64,000 bases of DNA from Mycobacterium kiyosense (GTDB lineage Bacteria; Actinomycetota; Actinomycetes; Mycobacteriales; Mycobacteriaceae): assembly GCA_021654635.1 (NCBI GenBank), contig AP025179.1:1426001-1490000 (forward strand), in the 5' to 3' direction. The notes below the pieces were generated by a model. It did no database searches. It was given only the letters and a program-made list of their open reading frames with translations, and was not told the origin of the DNA. The stretch's first letter is position 1; every line of letters begins with the position of its first letter. This document shows positions 40,401-48,907 of the stretch, piece by piece. Position numbers and translations under genes: made by a program.

Positions 40401-42767
40401 CTCACCAAGGAACGATCCTGTCCTCGCTGCGTCAAAGCCGCCGTCAAACCTGACCGCGAGGACCGCGACGACTACTTCCACGCCTCCTACACCGCACCCC
40501 TAGACGAACACGTCAAAGTCGAAGCCGCCGAACACACCGGCAGCCTCGACGGTGACGAGCGAAAGCTCATCGAGAGCCGCTTCCGTGCCCAGGGCGATCC
40601 GCTCAACGTGTTGGTCTGCACCCCCACCATGGAACTGGGCGTAGACATCGGCACTCTCTCGGCCGTCTACATGCGAAACGTTCCACCGTCACCGGCCAAC
40701 TACGCCCAACGGCAGGGCCGCGCCGGTCGCGCCGCGCAACCCTCCACCGTCGTGACTTTCTGCTCAGCGCAAGGGCGGGCGGCATCCCACGACCAGTACT
40801 TCTTCAAACGTCCCGAACGGATCATCGCCGGCAAGATCACCACACCACGGTTCCTGCTGGACAACAAGGCACTGCTGGCAGCACACACCCACGCCATCGT
40901 CCTCGGTGAGTACGTGAACATTCACGGCGACCTGCCCTCCGAACTGGGCACCTGGACCCGCCTCGACGACGGGCTGGGTGGGCTGGCCGCTGACTTCCAG
41001 ACGGAGCTGAATTCCTTCATCGCCACCCACCGCAGCACCTTGACCACCGCTGTGACAACCACTTTCGCCGATGTCATCAACTCAGCAGTGACCGTCAAGG
41101 CTGTGGACGTCGCAGAGATCGTCGACAGCTTCGTCCAGGACTTGGATTCGGCCATGGCGGCGCTCGTCGACTACGCCGCAGAACTCAAAGTCGAGCTCGA
41201 CGAACTCAATGCCAAGGGAGACAAGGGAAAACTGGATCGCAGCGGTGATCGCCGCCGGTCCTCCGTTGAAGCGATCCGTGGCCATATCTACAACGGCCGC
41301 GGCGACTACCATCCGCTGTCCTGGCTGGCTCAACGGGGCTTCTTGCCCAGCTACGCTTTCCCCCGAGCTGCGGCACTGCTGCGGTTCAGCGACCGTGAAC
41401 GCGCACGGGTCAGATCGCGGTCGATCGCGCTTCGCGAATTTGCGCCCGGCAACTCGATTTACCACTTGGGCAAGCGTTATCAAGTCACTCGCGCGTCGTC
41501 GGGACGCAACGCTGAGGACATCACGTCCAAACTCGCGCTGTGCGAATGCGGGTACTACTTGGGGGGTGACGCCGTCGACACGACGAGCAAGTGCCCGTCC
41601 TGCGATCGGCCGCTCGACACCCAGACGGTTTTCCGCAACGCCATGCCCGTCATGGATCAGTACGCCATTCAACGCGACACTGTCGGCGCTGACCTCGAAG
41701 AACGCCTGCGCCAAGGCTATAGGGTCGAAGCCGCCTACCGATTGCCGAACATTTCCACCCGAAATGGCTCTCTCACAACGGCTTCGGGAACGGCAATCGG
41801 TTTGACCACCGCGCACCTCGGGTACATCGTGCAGGCCAATACCGGCCTCGTCCGCTCCGACAGCAATTTCAGCCTATGCGCACGATGCCGACAGTGGAAC
41901 CCCGATGCCGATCACTACAGCCAAGGCGGCGACTGCCTTCCGCAGAGCGAAAACCTGATCGAGAACATCGTGCTCTTCAACGATGGCCGGCACGACATGA
42001 TGGTCCTCGACGTCGCGGCGCCTGACGATAGCGACGCCGACATGTACGCCTACACCTTGATGTATGCGCTGCAGGCCGCCATGGGAACGCATTTCGGCGT
42101 CAACGAAGATGAGCTCGCCGGTCAGGTCTATCCCGGTCGCGGAGGCCCGCAGGAGCGTCGCATCCTGATCTACGAAATGGATGAAGGCGGCATTGGTGTG
42201 CTTGACCGTATGACCGACCAAGCAGCGTGGGAGGCCGTTGCCGCAAGGGCTCTAGATATCCTCCACGTCGACCCGCAGGGCAACGACCAGTCCGACGCTT
42301 GCCAAGCCTCGTGCTACGAGTGTCTGCGCAGTTTCTACAACCAATGGCATCACGATACCCTGGACCGGACGTTGGTCGTCGACTTCTTCGTCGACCTTCT
42401 CGCCGGGTTGGCCATTGCGATCGACCATGCGCCCGAGTCGTGGGACGCGGTCGTTACATCGTTCGACTCCGCCACCGAGGAAGCCATGGTGGCGGCACTG
42501 CGTGCTGCGGGGCTGCCCGCACCGACTAGTGCCCATCAGGGACTTCCGCCGGAGAAACCCGTCGCTTCTGCCGATCTCTACTATGTGGGCGAGGGGATGC
42601 ACATAGCGGTGTTCCTCGACGGCGGGGTCCACGACAAGGCATTTCAGCAGAAGATCGACGTCGCTCGCCGCGAGAAGCTCAAGGACTGCGGTTACTCCGT
42701 CGTAGTGATTCGCCACGACGATCTGGACGCGGGAGTCACAGCCCTCAGATCACGACTCGACGCCTAA
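37464..42767 (+). CDS. 1767-aa DEAD helicase with DUF1998 (DrmA/DrmB- or DruE-like)
   Basis: Very large SF2 helicase of the MrfA type. Walker A TGTGSGKS lies at about residue 112 and LVLDEMHTYSG at about 255. A cysteine-rich insert (CSTC, CQSC, CGQC, CPSC) occupies roughly 485-620. The C-terminal motor has VCTPTMELGVDIG (about 1050) and QRQGRAGRA. Near the end comes the DUF1998 zinc module (CECGYYL, CPSCDRP, CQASCYECL, about 1350-1620). The last 70 residues (SADLYYVGEG...AVFLDGGVHD...SVVVIRHDD) look like a small PD-(D/E)xK fold. Length and organisation match a fused DrmA+DrmB or a DruE. It is undamaged and starts directly at the methylase stop. Confidence 0.85.
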   Translation: MHPLAMISGLRDTYTRYVDSFQFYKNPAIRDWVQQKRREGRLLYREPFLTLAKPFASGASLVTLVDEGVLDPVVLSVFSRTPGDASSGPISPFVHQEQAIRQVMAGDNTAVTTGTGSGKSFTFYIPIVSTALTLMKSGGNKGFRSPIAVIIYPMNALANSHYEDIAARLSGSGLTVCNYTGTLKSTHEGAMKDFKELTGRDQPFDSEVIDRDTLHSSGCDILLTNFKMLEYALVRRKDAALFETLAKGGRLQFLVLDEMHTYSGHQGADMALLVRRFKGRTATAGSLRCVGTSATVDSGDPAEARQLIAAFATKLFGEEFDPDCVVGETYGPKETADPTGSDLYLSADPVDLATVVAATAAESDAAVAEILGEAMLDQPATPDVVRHALPVAWLEHTLWSGAVSMTELENRYLLDVRPGATRDQAAAEIHAAVMLGAAVKTPGPKGTDVGLLTPKAHAFFSQGLPVTRCLVSEEPPHLSEQGESTCSTCAQGGLEDVPAFPVVFCQSCGQDFYVAEDLTTRLGSRDFLAAAEDGVAVYVMTDEWDRDVAPVLDSDVYKNGTPKKGRAGAVPVPMTVCGQCGDMASNCGHQHRRDVVSVSAPLLLCPSCGVRYDGNHSEYNKFFQVGTVGRATATDVIVEGMLNGQDSGLATAKPQVMAFTDNQQDSSFQAAHLRAMSRRFHVRRAFITGLHARRALSREEALDTADLADAAFEQMEATKTLPKFARAGQDKGGFDPGDSSSKTKGRYLRYLKTGVLLETSGGPRKTQPNLEDTGLIVVDYRAFTPGKVAAAVAGDDGLRKMIRAYAATDPGFTEDLLRVILDLMRRQHAIVSANDDGPAAAFTDHDRFASDVLEQLADPAFFHAGPELPLRRTLYDEKRESKGRTSYRRLAGKILPDGTDSPQTTALTRWVKKEVGLDPDAHGTQAAKQIIREAAHCLVKYGYLIDEKGGWVVNEENVLYWFAAEPQGFRCMRCAARWLLTKERSCPRCVKAAVKPDREDRDDYFHASYTAPLDEHVKVEAAEHTGSLDGDERKLIESRFRAQGDPLNVLVCTPTMELGVDIGTLSAVYMRNVPPSPANYAQRQGRAGRAAQPSTVVTFCSAQGRAASHDQYFFKRPERIIAGKITTPRFLLDNKALLAAHTHAIVLGEYVNIHGDLPSELGTWTRLDDGLGGLAADFQTELNSFIATHRSTLTTAVTTTFADVINSAVTVKAVDVAEIVDSFVQDLDSAMAALVDYAAELKVELDELNAKGDKGKLDRSGDRRRSSVEAIRGHIYNGRGDYHPLSWLAQRGFLPSYAFPRAAALLRFSDRERARVRSRSIALREFAPGNSIYHLGKRYQVTRASSGRNAEDITSKLALCECGYYLGGDAVDTTSKCPSCDRPLDTQTVFRNAMPVMDQYAIQRDTVGADLEERLRQGYRVEAAYRLPNISTRNGSLTTASGTAIGLTTAHLGYIVQANTGLVRSDSNFSLCARCRQWNPDADHYSQGGDCLPQSENLIENIVLFNDGRHDMMVLDVAAPDDSDADMYAYTLMYALQAAMGTHFGVNEDELAGQVYPGRGGPQERRILIYEMDEGGIGVLDRMTDQAAWEAVAARALDILHVDPQGNDQSDACQASCYECLRSFYNQWHHDTLDRTLVVDFFVDLLAGLAIAIDHAPESWDAVVTSFDSATEEAMVAALRAAGLPAPTSAHQGLPPEKPVASADLYYVGEGMHIAVFLDGGVHDKAFQQKIDVARREKLKDCGYSVVVIRHDDLDAGVTALRSRLDA

Positions 42768-42788
42768 AGTAACGAGGGCCACGGTTGA

Positions 42789-43703
42789 ATGGACGTGACT
42801 GCGCTTCCGAGCCATGGGGTCCTCGACCGCGCAGACGGGCGCGCGTGGTCGGCCGTGCTCGAGCCAATACTGCGGGACACCCATGGCGTCGAAAAGTCAA
42901 AGCTCCGACTCCACTTGATCGACAGCCTTATCTCGCAACTGGTCGACGAGCTGAAGCGGCATCGGCTTCCGGAATTCGTCATCTACACCGCTCCAGACCG
43001 TCGCGACGTCACACGTCTAGCGTTTCTCTCCGCCCTCGTGGCGCATCGCGCTGAACGGTTGGTTCAGGCCGCGGAACTCGCCGCCTCGGCACTGGCTGCC
43101 TTGGTGCAGGGAAGCCTTCAACCAAGCGCAGTTTCGGCCCGGGCGTTGTTCGAGCTGGGGGTGGTGTGTTGGGACACCCACAACAAGATGCTCGATTCGT
43201 GGCGTGCGGTGCACGGGAGCCGAAGTCGCATTCGGGCCGAGTCGAGTTCCGGCGAGGCGACGGTGTATCGCCTGCTTTGGGAAACACGGATGGGATCGAG
43301 GTTCTACGGCCCCGAACACGGGTGGCCGCTCGCCAAGAGTATCTTGACCCGCCTCGACCGCTTGGCTAAAGAAGTACCGGATGCGCGAGAGACTTACGAC
43401 ATGTTGTGTGACACAACGCATCCCAATCTAGAGGCGCAAGCACTCCTATGGCGGACTGACTACATAACAATTGGTAAGGACAGGGCGATCCGGTTCGCCC
43501 CCGGCAGATCCAACTCCCTCGTCAAGCTGTATATTGTCGAGTCAATCCGTCTCAGTCTCATGCTCATTATGCCTTTTACGCGGGATCTCTGGTGGATCGC
43601 AGCCGACATCACCAATGCGTGCGACATAACTGCAAGCAGTAAGACTGAACCACTGGGCCTGCCAACACGAACGGGTCGGTCGAAACGACCCCTGCTCATG
43701 TGA
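42789..43703 (+). CDS. Hypothetical protein, last gene of defence operon
   Basis: A 304-aa, mainly helical protein, start ATG 42789, 21 bases after the helicase stop. A central segment (SARALFELGVVCWDTHNKMLDSWR) and conserved-looking DTTHPNLEAQ suggest a DUF5677-like or HEPN-like helical fold, but this is weak. The C-terminus contains a hydrophobic helix (IRLSLMLIMPFTRDLWWIA). It has no phospholipase D HKD motif, so it is not a DrmC. Position in the operon suggests an accessory or effector role. Confidence 0.5.
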   Translation: MDVTALPSHGVLDRADGRAWSAVLEPILRDTHGVEKSKLRLHLIDSLISQLVDELKRHRLPEFVIYTAPDRRDVTRLAFLSALVAHRAERLVQAAELAASALAALVQGSLQPSAVSARALFELGVVCWDTHNKMLDSWRAVHGSRSRIRAESSSGEATVYRLLWETRMGSRFYGPEHGWPLAKSILTRLDRLAKEVPDARETYDMLCDTTHPNLEAQALLWRTDYITIGKDRAIRFAPGRSNSLVKLYIVESIRLSLMLIMPFTRDLWWIAADITNACDITASSKTEPLGLPTRTGRSKRPLLM

Positions 43704-43799
43704 TTCCGGCGAGACCACTCGGGCCTGTATGCACCCCGAACCGGCTCCAGTGCGCTGATCTATAACGCTCGCGGTGCTTTCTTGAGGGCGATAGCAGCG

Positions 43800-44010
43800 G
43801 ACGCTCACCGTCGGCCGAGGTTCGCGCTAAGCTCGAACCACTCCGGAGGCGGGCGCAGCTGTCCGCCGCTGTATCCCTCGGCGAGGTGCTGCCGGATCTA
43901 CGCAGCGAGTTCGGGGAGTTCTCCGCTGACGCTGGACTCGGTCTCATCCCAGGCGACACGGCCCTCGGCATCGATACCGCCCGTGGCGACGATGCGGCCG
44001 CGGGCTCTGT
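43800..44010 (-). pseudogene. Decayed minus-strand gene fragment
   Basis: A remnant with coding-like residues (GRIVATGGIDAEGRVAWDE, ELPELAA, stop, then IRQHLAEGYSGGQLRPPPEWFELSANLG) in one frame interrupted by TAG. The parent family is not recognised. It fills most of the gap between the defence operon and the IS3 left end. Confidence 0.35.
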
Positions 44011-44093
44011 CCTTGGCCTGACCCCGATTGGTTGATCCATGGCTTATGAGAGTCTTGCGGCCCACGTTGTGGGCAGGAAGGCTCGACAAGATC

Positions 44094-44375
44094 ATGGCGA
44101 CGAGGAAGCGGCATAGTCCAGAGCAGATTGTGCGGAAGTTGATGGCGGCCGATCGGCTGCTGGCCGAGGGCAAGGACACCGCGGCGGTCTGCCGCGAGCT
44201 CGGGGTGTCCGAGGCCACTTACCACCGCTGGCGCAACCAGTTCGGCGGCCTGAAGGCCGAGGACGCCAAGAAGCTCAAGGACCTCGAACGCGAGAACGCC
44301 ACCCTCAAGCGGTTGTTGGCCAACGCCGAGCTGGAGAAGGACGCGCTGCGGGAGATCGCGAAGGGAAACTTCTAG
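44094..44375 (+). CDS. IS3-family transposase OrfA
   Basis: A 93-aa HTH protein (MATRKRHSPEQIVRKLMAAD, then GVSEATYHRWRNQFGG and a leucine-zipper-like coiled coil ending LREIAKGNF). It is intact. In IS3 elements OrfA is joined to OrfB by programmed frameshifting; here OrfB is broken by insertions so no active transposase can form. Confidence 0.88.
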   Translation: MATRKRHSPEQIVRKLMAADRLLAEGKDTAAVCRELGVSEATYHRWRNQFGGLKAEDAKKLKDLERENATLKRLLANAELEKDALREIAKGNF

Positions 44376-44546
44376 GCCCGGAACGCCGACGGGCGGCCGT
44401 TTGGCTATGACAGTTTGATTCAGGACCGGTGTGACGGCCTGATTCAGGACCACCTTCTTTCAGACCGGTGTGTTGTGACGGTTTGATTCAGGACCACCCT
44501 CGACGGTTGGCGTGTCGATTATTGGCTCGCTGTCGGAGGGTTCCGG

Positions 44547-46211
44547 ATGGGAAGTCGTGTGGAGCTGTTCGCCCAGATACGTAGGGACGCCCGGGTCGAG
44601 GGTTTGGGTATTCGGGCGCTTGCTCGTAAGTACAAGGTTGGCCGGGATACGGTCCGGCACGCGTTGGCGAATCCGGAGCCGCCGAGGCGGAAGACACCGG
44701 TGCGGGAGTCGCCGAAACTGGGCCCGCTCAAACCTGCGATTGATGCGATGCTGCGGACCGATCTGGATGCGCCCGCAAGCAACGCCACACTGCGACAAGG
44801 ATTTGCAATCGTCTGGCCGATGAACACGGCGTTGAGGATGTGTCGTATTCGTCGGTGCGTGACTATGTCCGGGTCCGTCGTGCGGAGATCATCGCCGAGT
44901 CCGGTAAGCAGGCGCAGGAAGCGTTCGTGCCGCAGGAACACCCGCCCGGCGCTGAAGCTGAGGTTGATTTCGGCGAGGTTCACGTCATCCTCGCTGGTGT
45001 CAGAACCCGCTGCTACATGTTCGTTTTCGAATGTCGATGTCCGGCAAGGCAGTCCATCGGGTGTATGCGACTCAGTCGCAGGAGGCGTTCCTCGAAGGCC
45101 ACATCGAAGCATTCGACGTGATCGGCGGCATCCCGGTGCGCCATATCCGCTACGACAACTTGAAGTCTGCGGTCACCTCGGTGGTGTTCGGCCGCGGTCG
45201 GGGCAGGGTCGAGAACGACCGGTGGGTGCTGTTCAGATCGTTCTACGGGTTCGACCCGTTCTACTGCCAGCCGGGAGTAAAAGGGCCCACGAGAAAGGCG
45301 GAGTCGAGGGCGAGATCGGACGTTTCCGCCGCACCTGGCTCACGCCCATGCCGGAAGTGGACTCGCTGTCAGAGCTCAACGACTACATCCGCCGCTGCGA
45401 AGCACGTGAGGATCATCGGCGGGTCACCGGCCGGCTGCACACCGTGGGCCAGGACTTCCAGACCGAACGAGAACATCTCGCCGCTCTGCCTGCCGAGCGG
45501 TTCGACCCGGGCTGGTGCTGCATCCACGGGTGGACCGGTCGGCGCTGATCACGGCGCGGTCGGCGAAGTACTCGGGTCCCGCCCGGTTGATCGGACGCAA
45601 AGTCAGGGTGTCGCTGCGGGCCTGAGTTGGTCGTCTTCGACGGCCGCACTATCGCCGCACGCCATGAACGCGTCACGACCCGCAACGGGCAATCGATCAA
45701 CCTCGACCACTATCTGGGGGTGTTGCACTGCAAACCCGGCGCGTTGCCCGGCTCCACCGCGCTTGCTCAGGCCCGCGCCGCCGGCACTTTCACCGCAGCG
45801 CACGAGGCGTTCTGGCAGCAGGCCCGCCGCGTCGACGGCGATGCTGGCGGGACTCGCTCGCTAATCGACGTGCTGCTGCTGCACCGCAGCATGCGCGCTA
45901 CCGATGTGATCGCCGGGATCCACGCCGCCCTGTCGGTCGGTGCCGTTTCAGCGGATGTGGTCGCGGTCGAAGCACGCCTGCATGCCGCCGGTGGTGGTCT
46001 CGAATCAGACCGTCACGCCGGTAACCATGCCAATACCGTCGATTACCGGGTCGTCAGTCTGACCCAGCGCCGCCTGGCTGATCCAGCGACCGTGATCGCC
46101 GGCCTGCCACCCGACACCCGGCCGCTGCCTGACGTCGCGGCCTACGACGAGCTGCTCCAACGCAGACCCCAACACCGCCACCCGGTGCGGAATGGAAGGA
46201 ACGACTGGATC
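44547..46211 (+). pseudogene. IS21 transposase IstA, multiply frameshifted
   Basis: Pieces of IstA in at least five frame segments: HTH start (MGSRVELFAQIRRDARVEG), SSVRDYVRVRR, the DDE-type catalytic region (EAEVDFGEVHV), GGIPVRHIRYDNLKSAV, HEKGGVEGEIGRFRR, and the C-terminal LVVFDGRTIAARHER. Too many shifts for simple base-call error; the gene is dead. Confidence 0.85.
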
Positions 46212-47036
46212 ATGAGCACGGCCACGAAAGTCACCAACACCCTGCGCCGCCAACGCGGGATGACCCCACAAGCGGCCCAAGCCGCCGTCGATTCCGCATG
46301 CCGACGCCTGCGGTTGCCGACCGTGCGTGCGGTGATCGACGAAGCAGTGAAAGTCGCCGAGCGTGAACAGCTCACCTACCACGGCTTCCTCGCCGAACTG
46401 CTCCTGGCCGAATGCGATGACCGGGACCGCCGATCCACCTTGCGGCGAGTCGCAGCGGCCGGGTTTCCACGTCAGAAATGGTTGGGCGACTTCGATTTCG
46501 ACGCCAACCCAAACATCAACGCCGCCACCGTACATACCGTCGCCCAAGGCGATTGGATACGCCGAGGCGACCCGCTCTGCCTGATCGGCGACTCGGGCAC
46601 CGGCAAGCCCCACCTGCTCATTGGTGTGGGCACCGCCGCCGCCGAGCAAGGCTTCCGCGTCCGCTACACACTGGCGACCAAACTGGTCAACGAACTCGTC
46701 GAGGCCGCCGATGAAAAGCAACTCGCCCGCACGATCGCCCGCTACGGCCGCGTCGATCTTTATGTATCGACGAACTCGGCTACATGGAACTCGACCGCCG
46801 GGGCGCGGAGTTGCTGTTCCAAGTACTCACTGAACGCGAGGAAAAGGCGTCAGTAGCCATCGCATCCAACGAGAGTTTCTCCGGCTGGACCAAAACCTTC
46901 ACCGACCCCCGACTCTGCGCCGCGATCGTCGACCGACTCACCTTCCACGGCACCATCATCGAAACCGGCACCACCTCATACCGGCTCAGCCATACCCGCG
47001 GTAGCAGCTCGCGATCACAGCCTACGAAGACGCCTG
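46212..47036 (+). pseudogene. IS21 helper ATPase IstB, damaged
   Basis: IstB-like AAA+ protein beginning MSTATKVTNTLRRQRG. The Walker A is GDSGTGKPHL, where the usual Ser/Thr after GK is Pro, which should abolish ATP binding. A frameshift near 46760 breaks the Walker B (LCIDELGYMELDRRG continues in another frame). The end FHGTIIETGTTSYRLSHTR is recognisable. Confidence 0.85.
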
Positions 47037-47103
47037 AGCCACCACCTCCTCGCCGAGGTGGTCCCGAATCAAGCCGTCACAGTGGTCCTGAGTCAGGTTG
47101 ACA

Positions 47104-47746
47104 TAGAGAGCCGTTCGTCATCTCCAGCGTGTGCTGGGGTCAGCGAGCGGTTCGCCTGTCGCGTCACCGGGCAACACCGCGCCACCCAACGCCACGAGCC
47201 GACCGCGGCGACACCAGAAGACCCCGACGCTGCCCTGGCGGGACTGGCTACGCGCCTACGCCCGATAAACACCCGCGGCGTGGCTTCCGGCCCGCCTACC
47301 ACGATGCCCGAGGTGAAGGCTGGCAGGTGAATCACAAGAAGATCCAACGCCTTTGGCGTGAGGAAGGACTGCGGGTGCCGCAGCGGCGCAAGCGCAAACG
47401 GCACGGCATCTCCACCGCCCCGCTGGCCGTGACCGCTGATGGGCCCGACCGGGTCTGGGCGGTGGACTTCCAGTTCGACGTCACCACCGACGGTCGGCCC
47501 ATCAAGATCGTGTCGATCATCGACGAGCACACCCGCGAATGCCTCGGCGGGATGGTCGAGCGCAGCATCACCGGCGAGCACCTGATCGACGAACTGGACC
47601 GCGTGGCCTCTCAGCGCGGCACCTATCCGACGGTCCTGCGATGCGACAACGGACCCGAATTGGCTTGTGTCGCAATGGCTGACTGGGCCTCAGGCCAAGT
47701 TGGATTGCACTTCATTCCACCCGGCGAACCTCTCTTAACCGGCTAA
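47104..47746 (+). pseudogene. IS3 transposase OrfB, N-terminal part
   Basis: Begins RAVRHLQRVLGVSERF..., with frame shifts and a stop around 47230-47275, then continues in one frame through HPRRGFRPAY, WREEGLRVPQRRKRKR and the catalytic WAVDFQFD and LRCDNGPEL. It ends at HFIPPGEP where the Tn554-like element entered; the rest lies at 51131-51328. Confidence 0.85.
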
Positions 47747-47827
47747 TCGGGATAATCGATTTCGCGCGACACGCCGTTTTCCTGCGGTTCTAGACCGTGG
47801 TGGTGCGAGATGAGATATGTACATCTC

Positions 47828-48907
47828 ATGACGAAGGAACTCTCTGCGGCTGTGGACGACGATGGCGTCTGGCAGTTGCGCGGGACGGCCGCGGAGAAGT
47901 TCGGGTTGGTGAATGAATTCCTGGGGTTTCTGGCTGACCGTAATTTCTCCCCTCGGACCTGCCGTGCTTACGCCTATGACCTGTTGGCGTTCGCGCGGTG
48001 GCTGAGTGGCGAGCAGTTGGTTCTGGCGGAGGTGAATGTTGATGTGCTGCTGCGGTTCTTGACGGCATGTCGGGAGGCGACGTTGCCGGGTCGGCCGGGT
48101 GGCAACGTGTATTCGATCCGTGATGGCCGTAATCAGGGGTATGCGCCGGCGACGATCAATCGGCGGTTGGCGGCGATTTCGAGCTTGTTTGCGTTTCGGG
48201 AGATGCGTGACCCGGATGCGCGTAACCCGGTCGGTAGCGGTCGGGCGGCCCGATTGCGTTCGCGCAGTGAGCGTTCCGGGCTATTGGCGCACACGGCGAA
48301 ACCGAAGTCTCGGTCGCAGCTGCGGGTCCGTGAGCCGCGCCGGTTGCCACGCGGATTGTCGCGGGAGGAATCTGCGGCGCTGCTGGGCAGCTTCCGTAGC
48401 TGGCGTGACCGCGCGATCGGCGGGTTGATGCTGTTGTCGGGTCTGCGTTCGGCGGAAGTACTTTCGCTGCGGGTCAGCGATATCGACATTGCGCGGCGCT
48501 GGGTTCGGGTGCTCGGTAAGGGCGGCAAGGAACGCTCGGTGCCGATTGATACCGACGTGGCTGGTGCGATCCAAACCTATCTGCTGGCTGAACGCCCCGA
48601 AACTGACGCTGATGCACTGTTCGTTGTCGCCAAAGGCGCCCATCGCGGACAGCCGCTGACCCCTGCGGGGCTGCGCACGGTGTTCCGGTATCACCGCGAG
48701 CGCTCCGGTGTCGCTGCAGGGCATCCACACGCGTTACGGCATTCGTTTGGCACCGCACTGGCCGAGGCTGGGGTCGACCTGTCGGTGATCCAAGCGCTGA
48801 TGGGCCACGACCACGTCGATTCCGCTGCCGCCTACATCCATTTGGCCCCAACGTTTCTGCGTGAGGAGTTCGATGCCGCCCGTGCTCGCCTACGCACCCG
48901 CACCTGA
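47828..48907 (+). CDS. Tn554-like tyrosine recombinase TnpA
   Basis: About 359 aa. Start ATG 47828 (MTKELSAAV). Core-binding domain first (EFLGFLADRNFSPRTCRAYAYDLLAFARWL), then catalytic residues R (LLSGLRSAEVLSL), K (GKGGKERSVPI), HALRHSF, GH (LMGHDHVDSAAAY) with the nucleophilic Tyr in AAYIHLAP. It appears intact. The next gene starts inside its 3' end (35-base overlap). Confidence 0.9.
   Translation: MTKELSAAVDDDGVWQLRGTAAEKFGLVNEFLGFLADRNFSPRTCRAYAYDLLAFARWLSGEQLVLAEVNVDVLLRFLTACREATLPGRPGGNVYSIRDGRNQGYAPATINRRLAAISSLFAFREMRDPDARNPVGSGRAARLRSRSERSGLLAHTAKPKSRSQLRVREPRRLPRGLSREESAALLGSFRSWRDRAIGGLMLLSGLRSAEVLSLRVSDIDIARRWVRVLGKGGKERSVPIDTDVAGAIQTYLLAERPETDADALFVVAKGAHRGQPLTPAGLRTVFRYHRERSGVAAGHPHALRHSFGTALAEAGVDLSVIQALMGHDHVDSAAAYIHLAPTFLREEFDAARARLRTRT

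Larger units (their letters stand above)
44408..47103 (+). mobile_element. IS21-family element, decayed
   Basis: About 2.7 kb. Ends carry the multiple terminal repeats typical of IS21. On the left there are three copies related to TGACGGTTTGATTCAGGACC (starting 44408, 44431 and about 44469). On the right are GGTCCCGAATCAAGCCGTCA (about 47060) and GGTCCTGAGTCAGGTTGACA (ending 47103). It splits the IS3 orfB between its first codons and the RAVRHLQ segment. Confidence 0.78.

Noticed and set aside
39258..40481. 407-codon minus-strand frame in the DUF1998 helicase
   Set aside because: Antisense shadow with no domain signal; the plus-strand helicase is continuous and motif-bearing.
42789..43703. 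DrmC (phospholipase D) for the DISARM-like operon
   Set aside because: No HxK...D motif is found in the protein.
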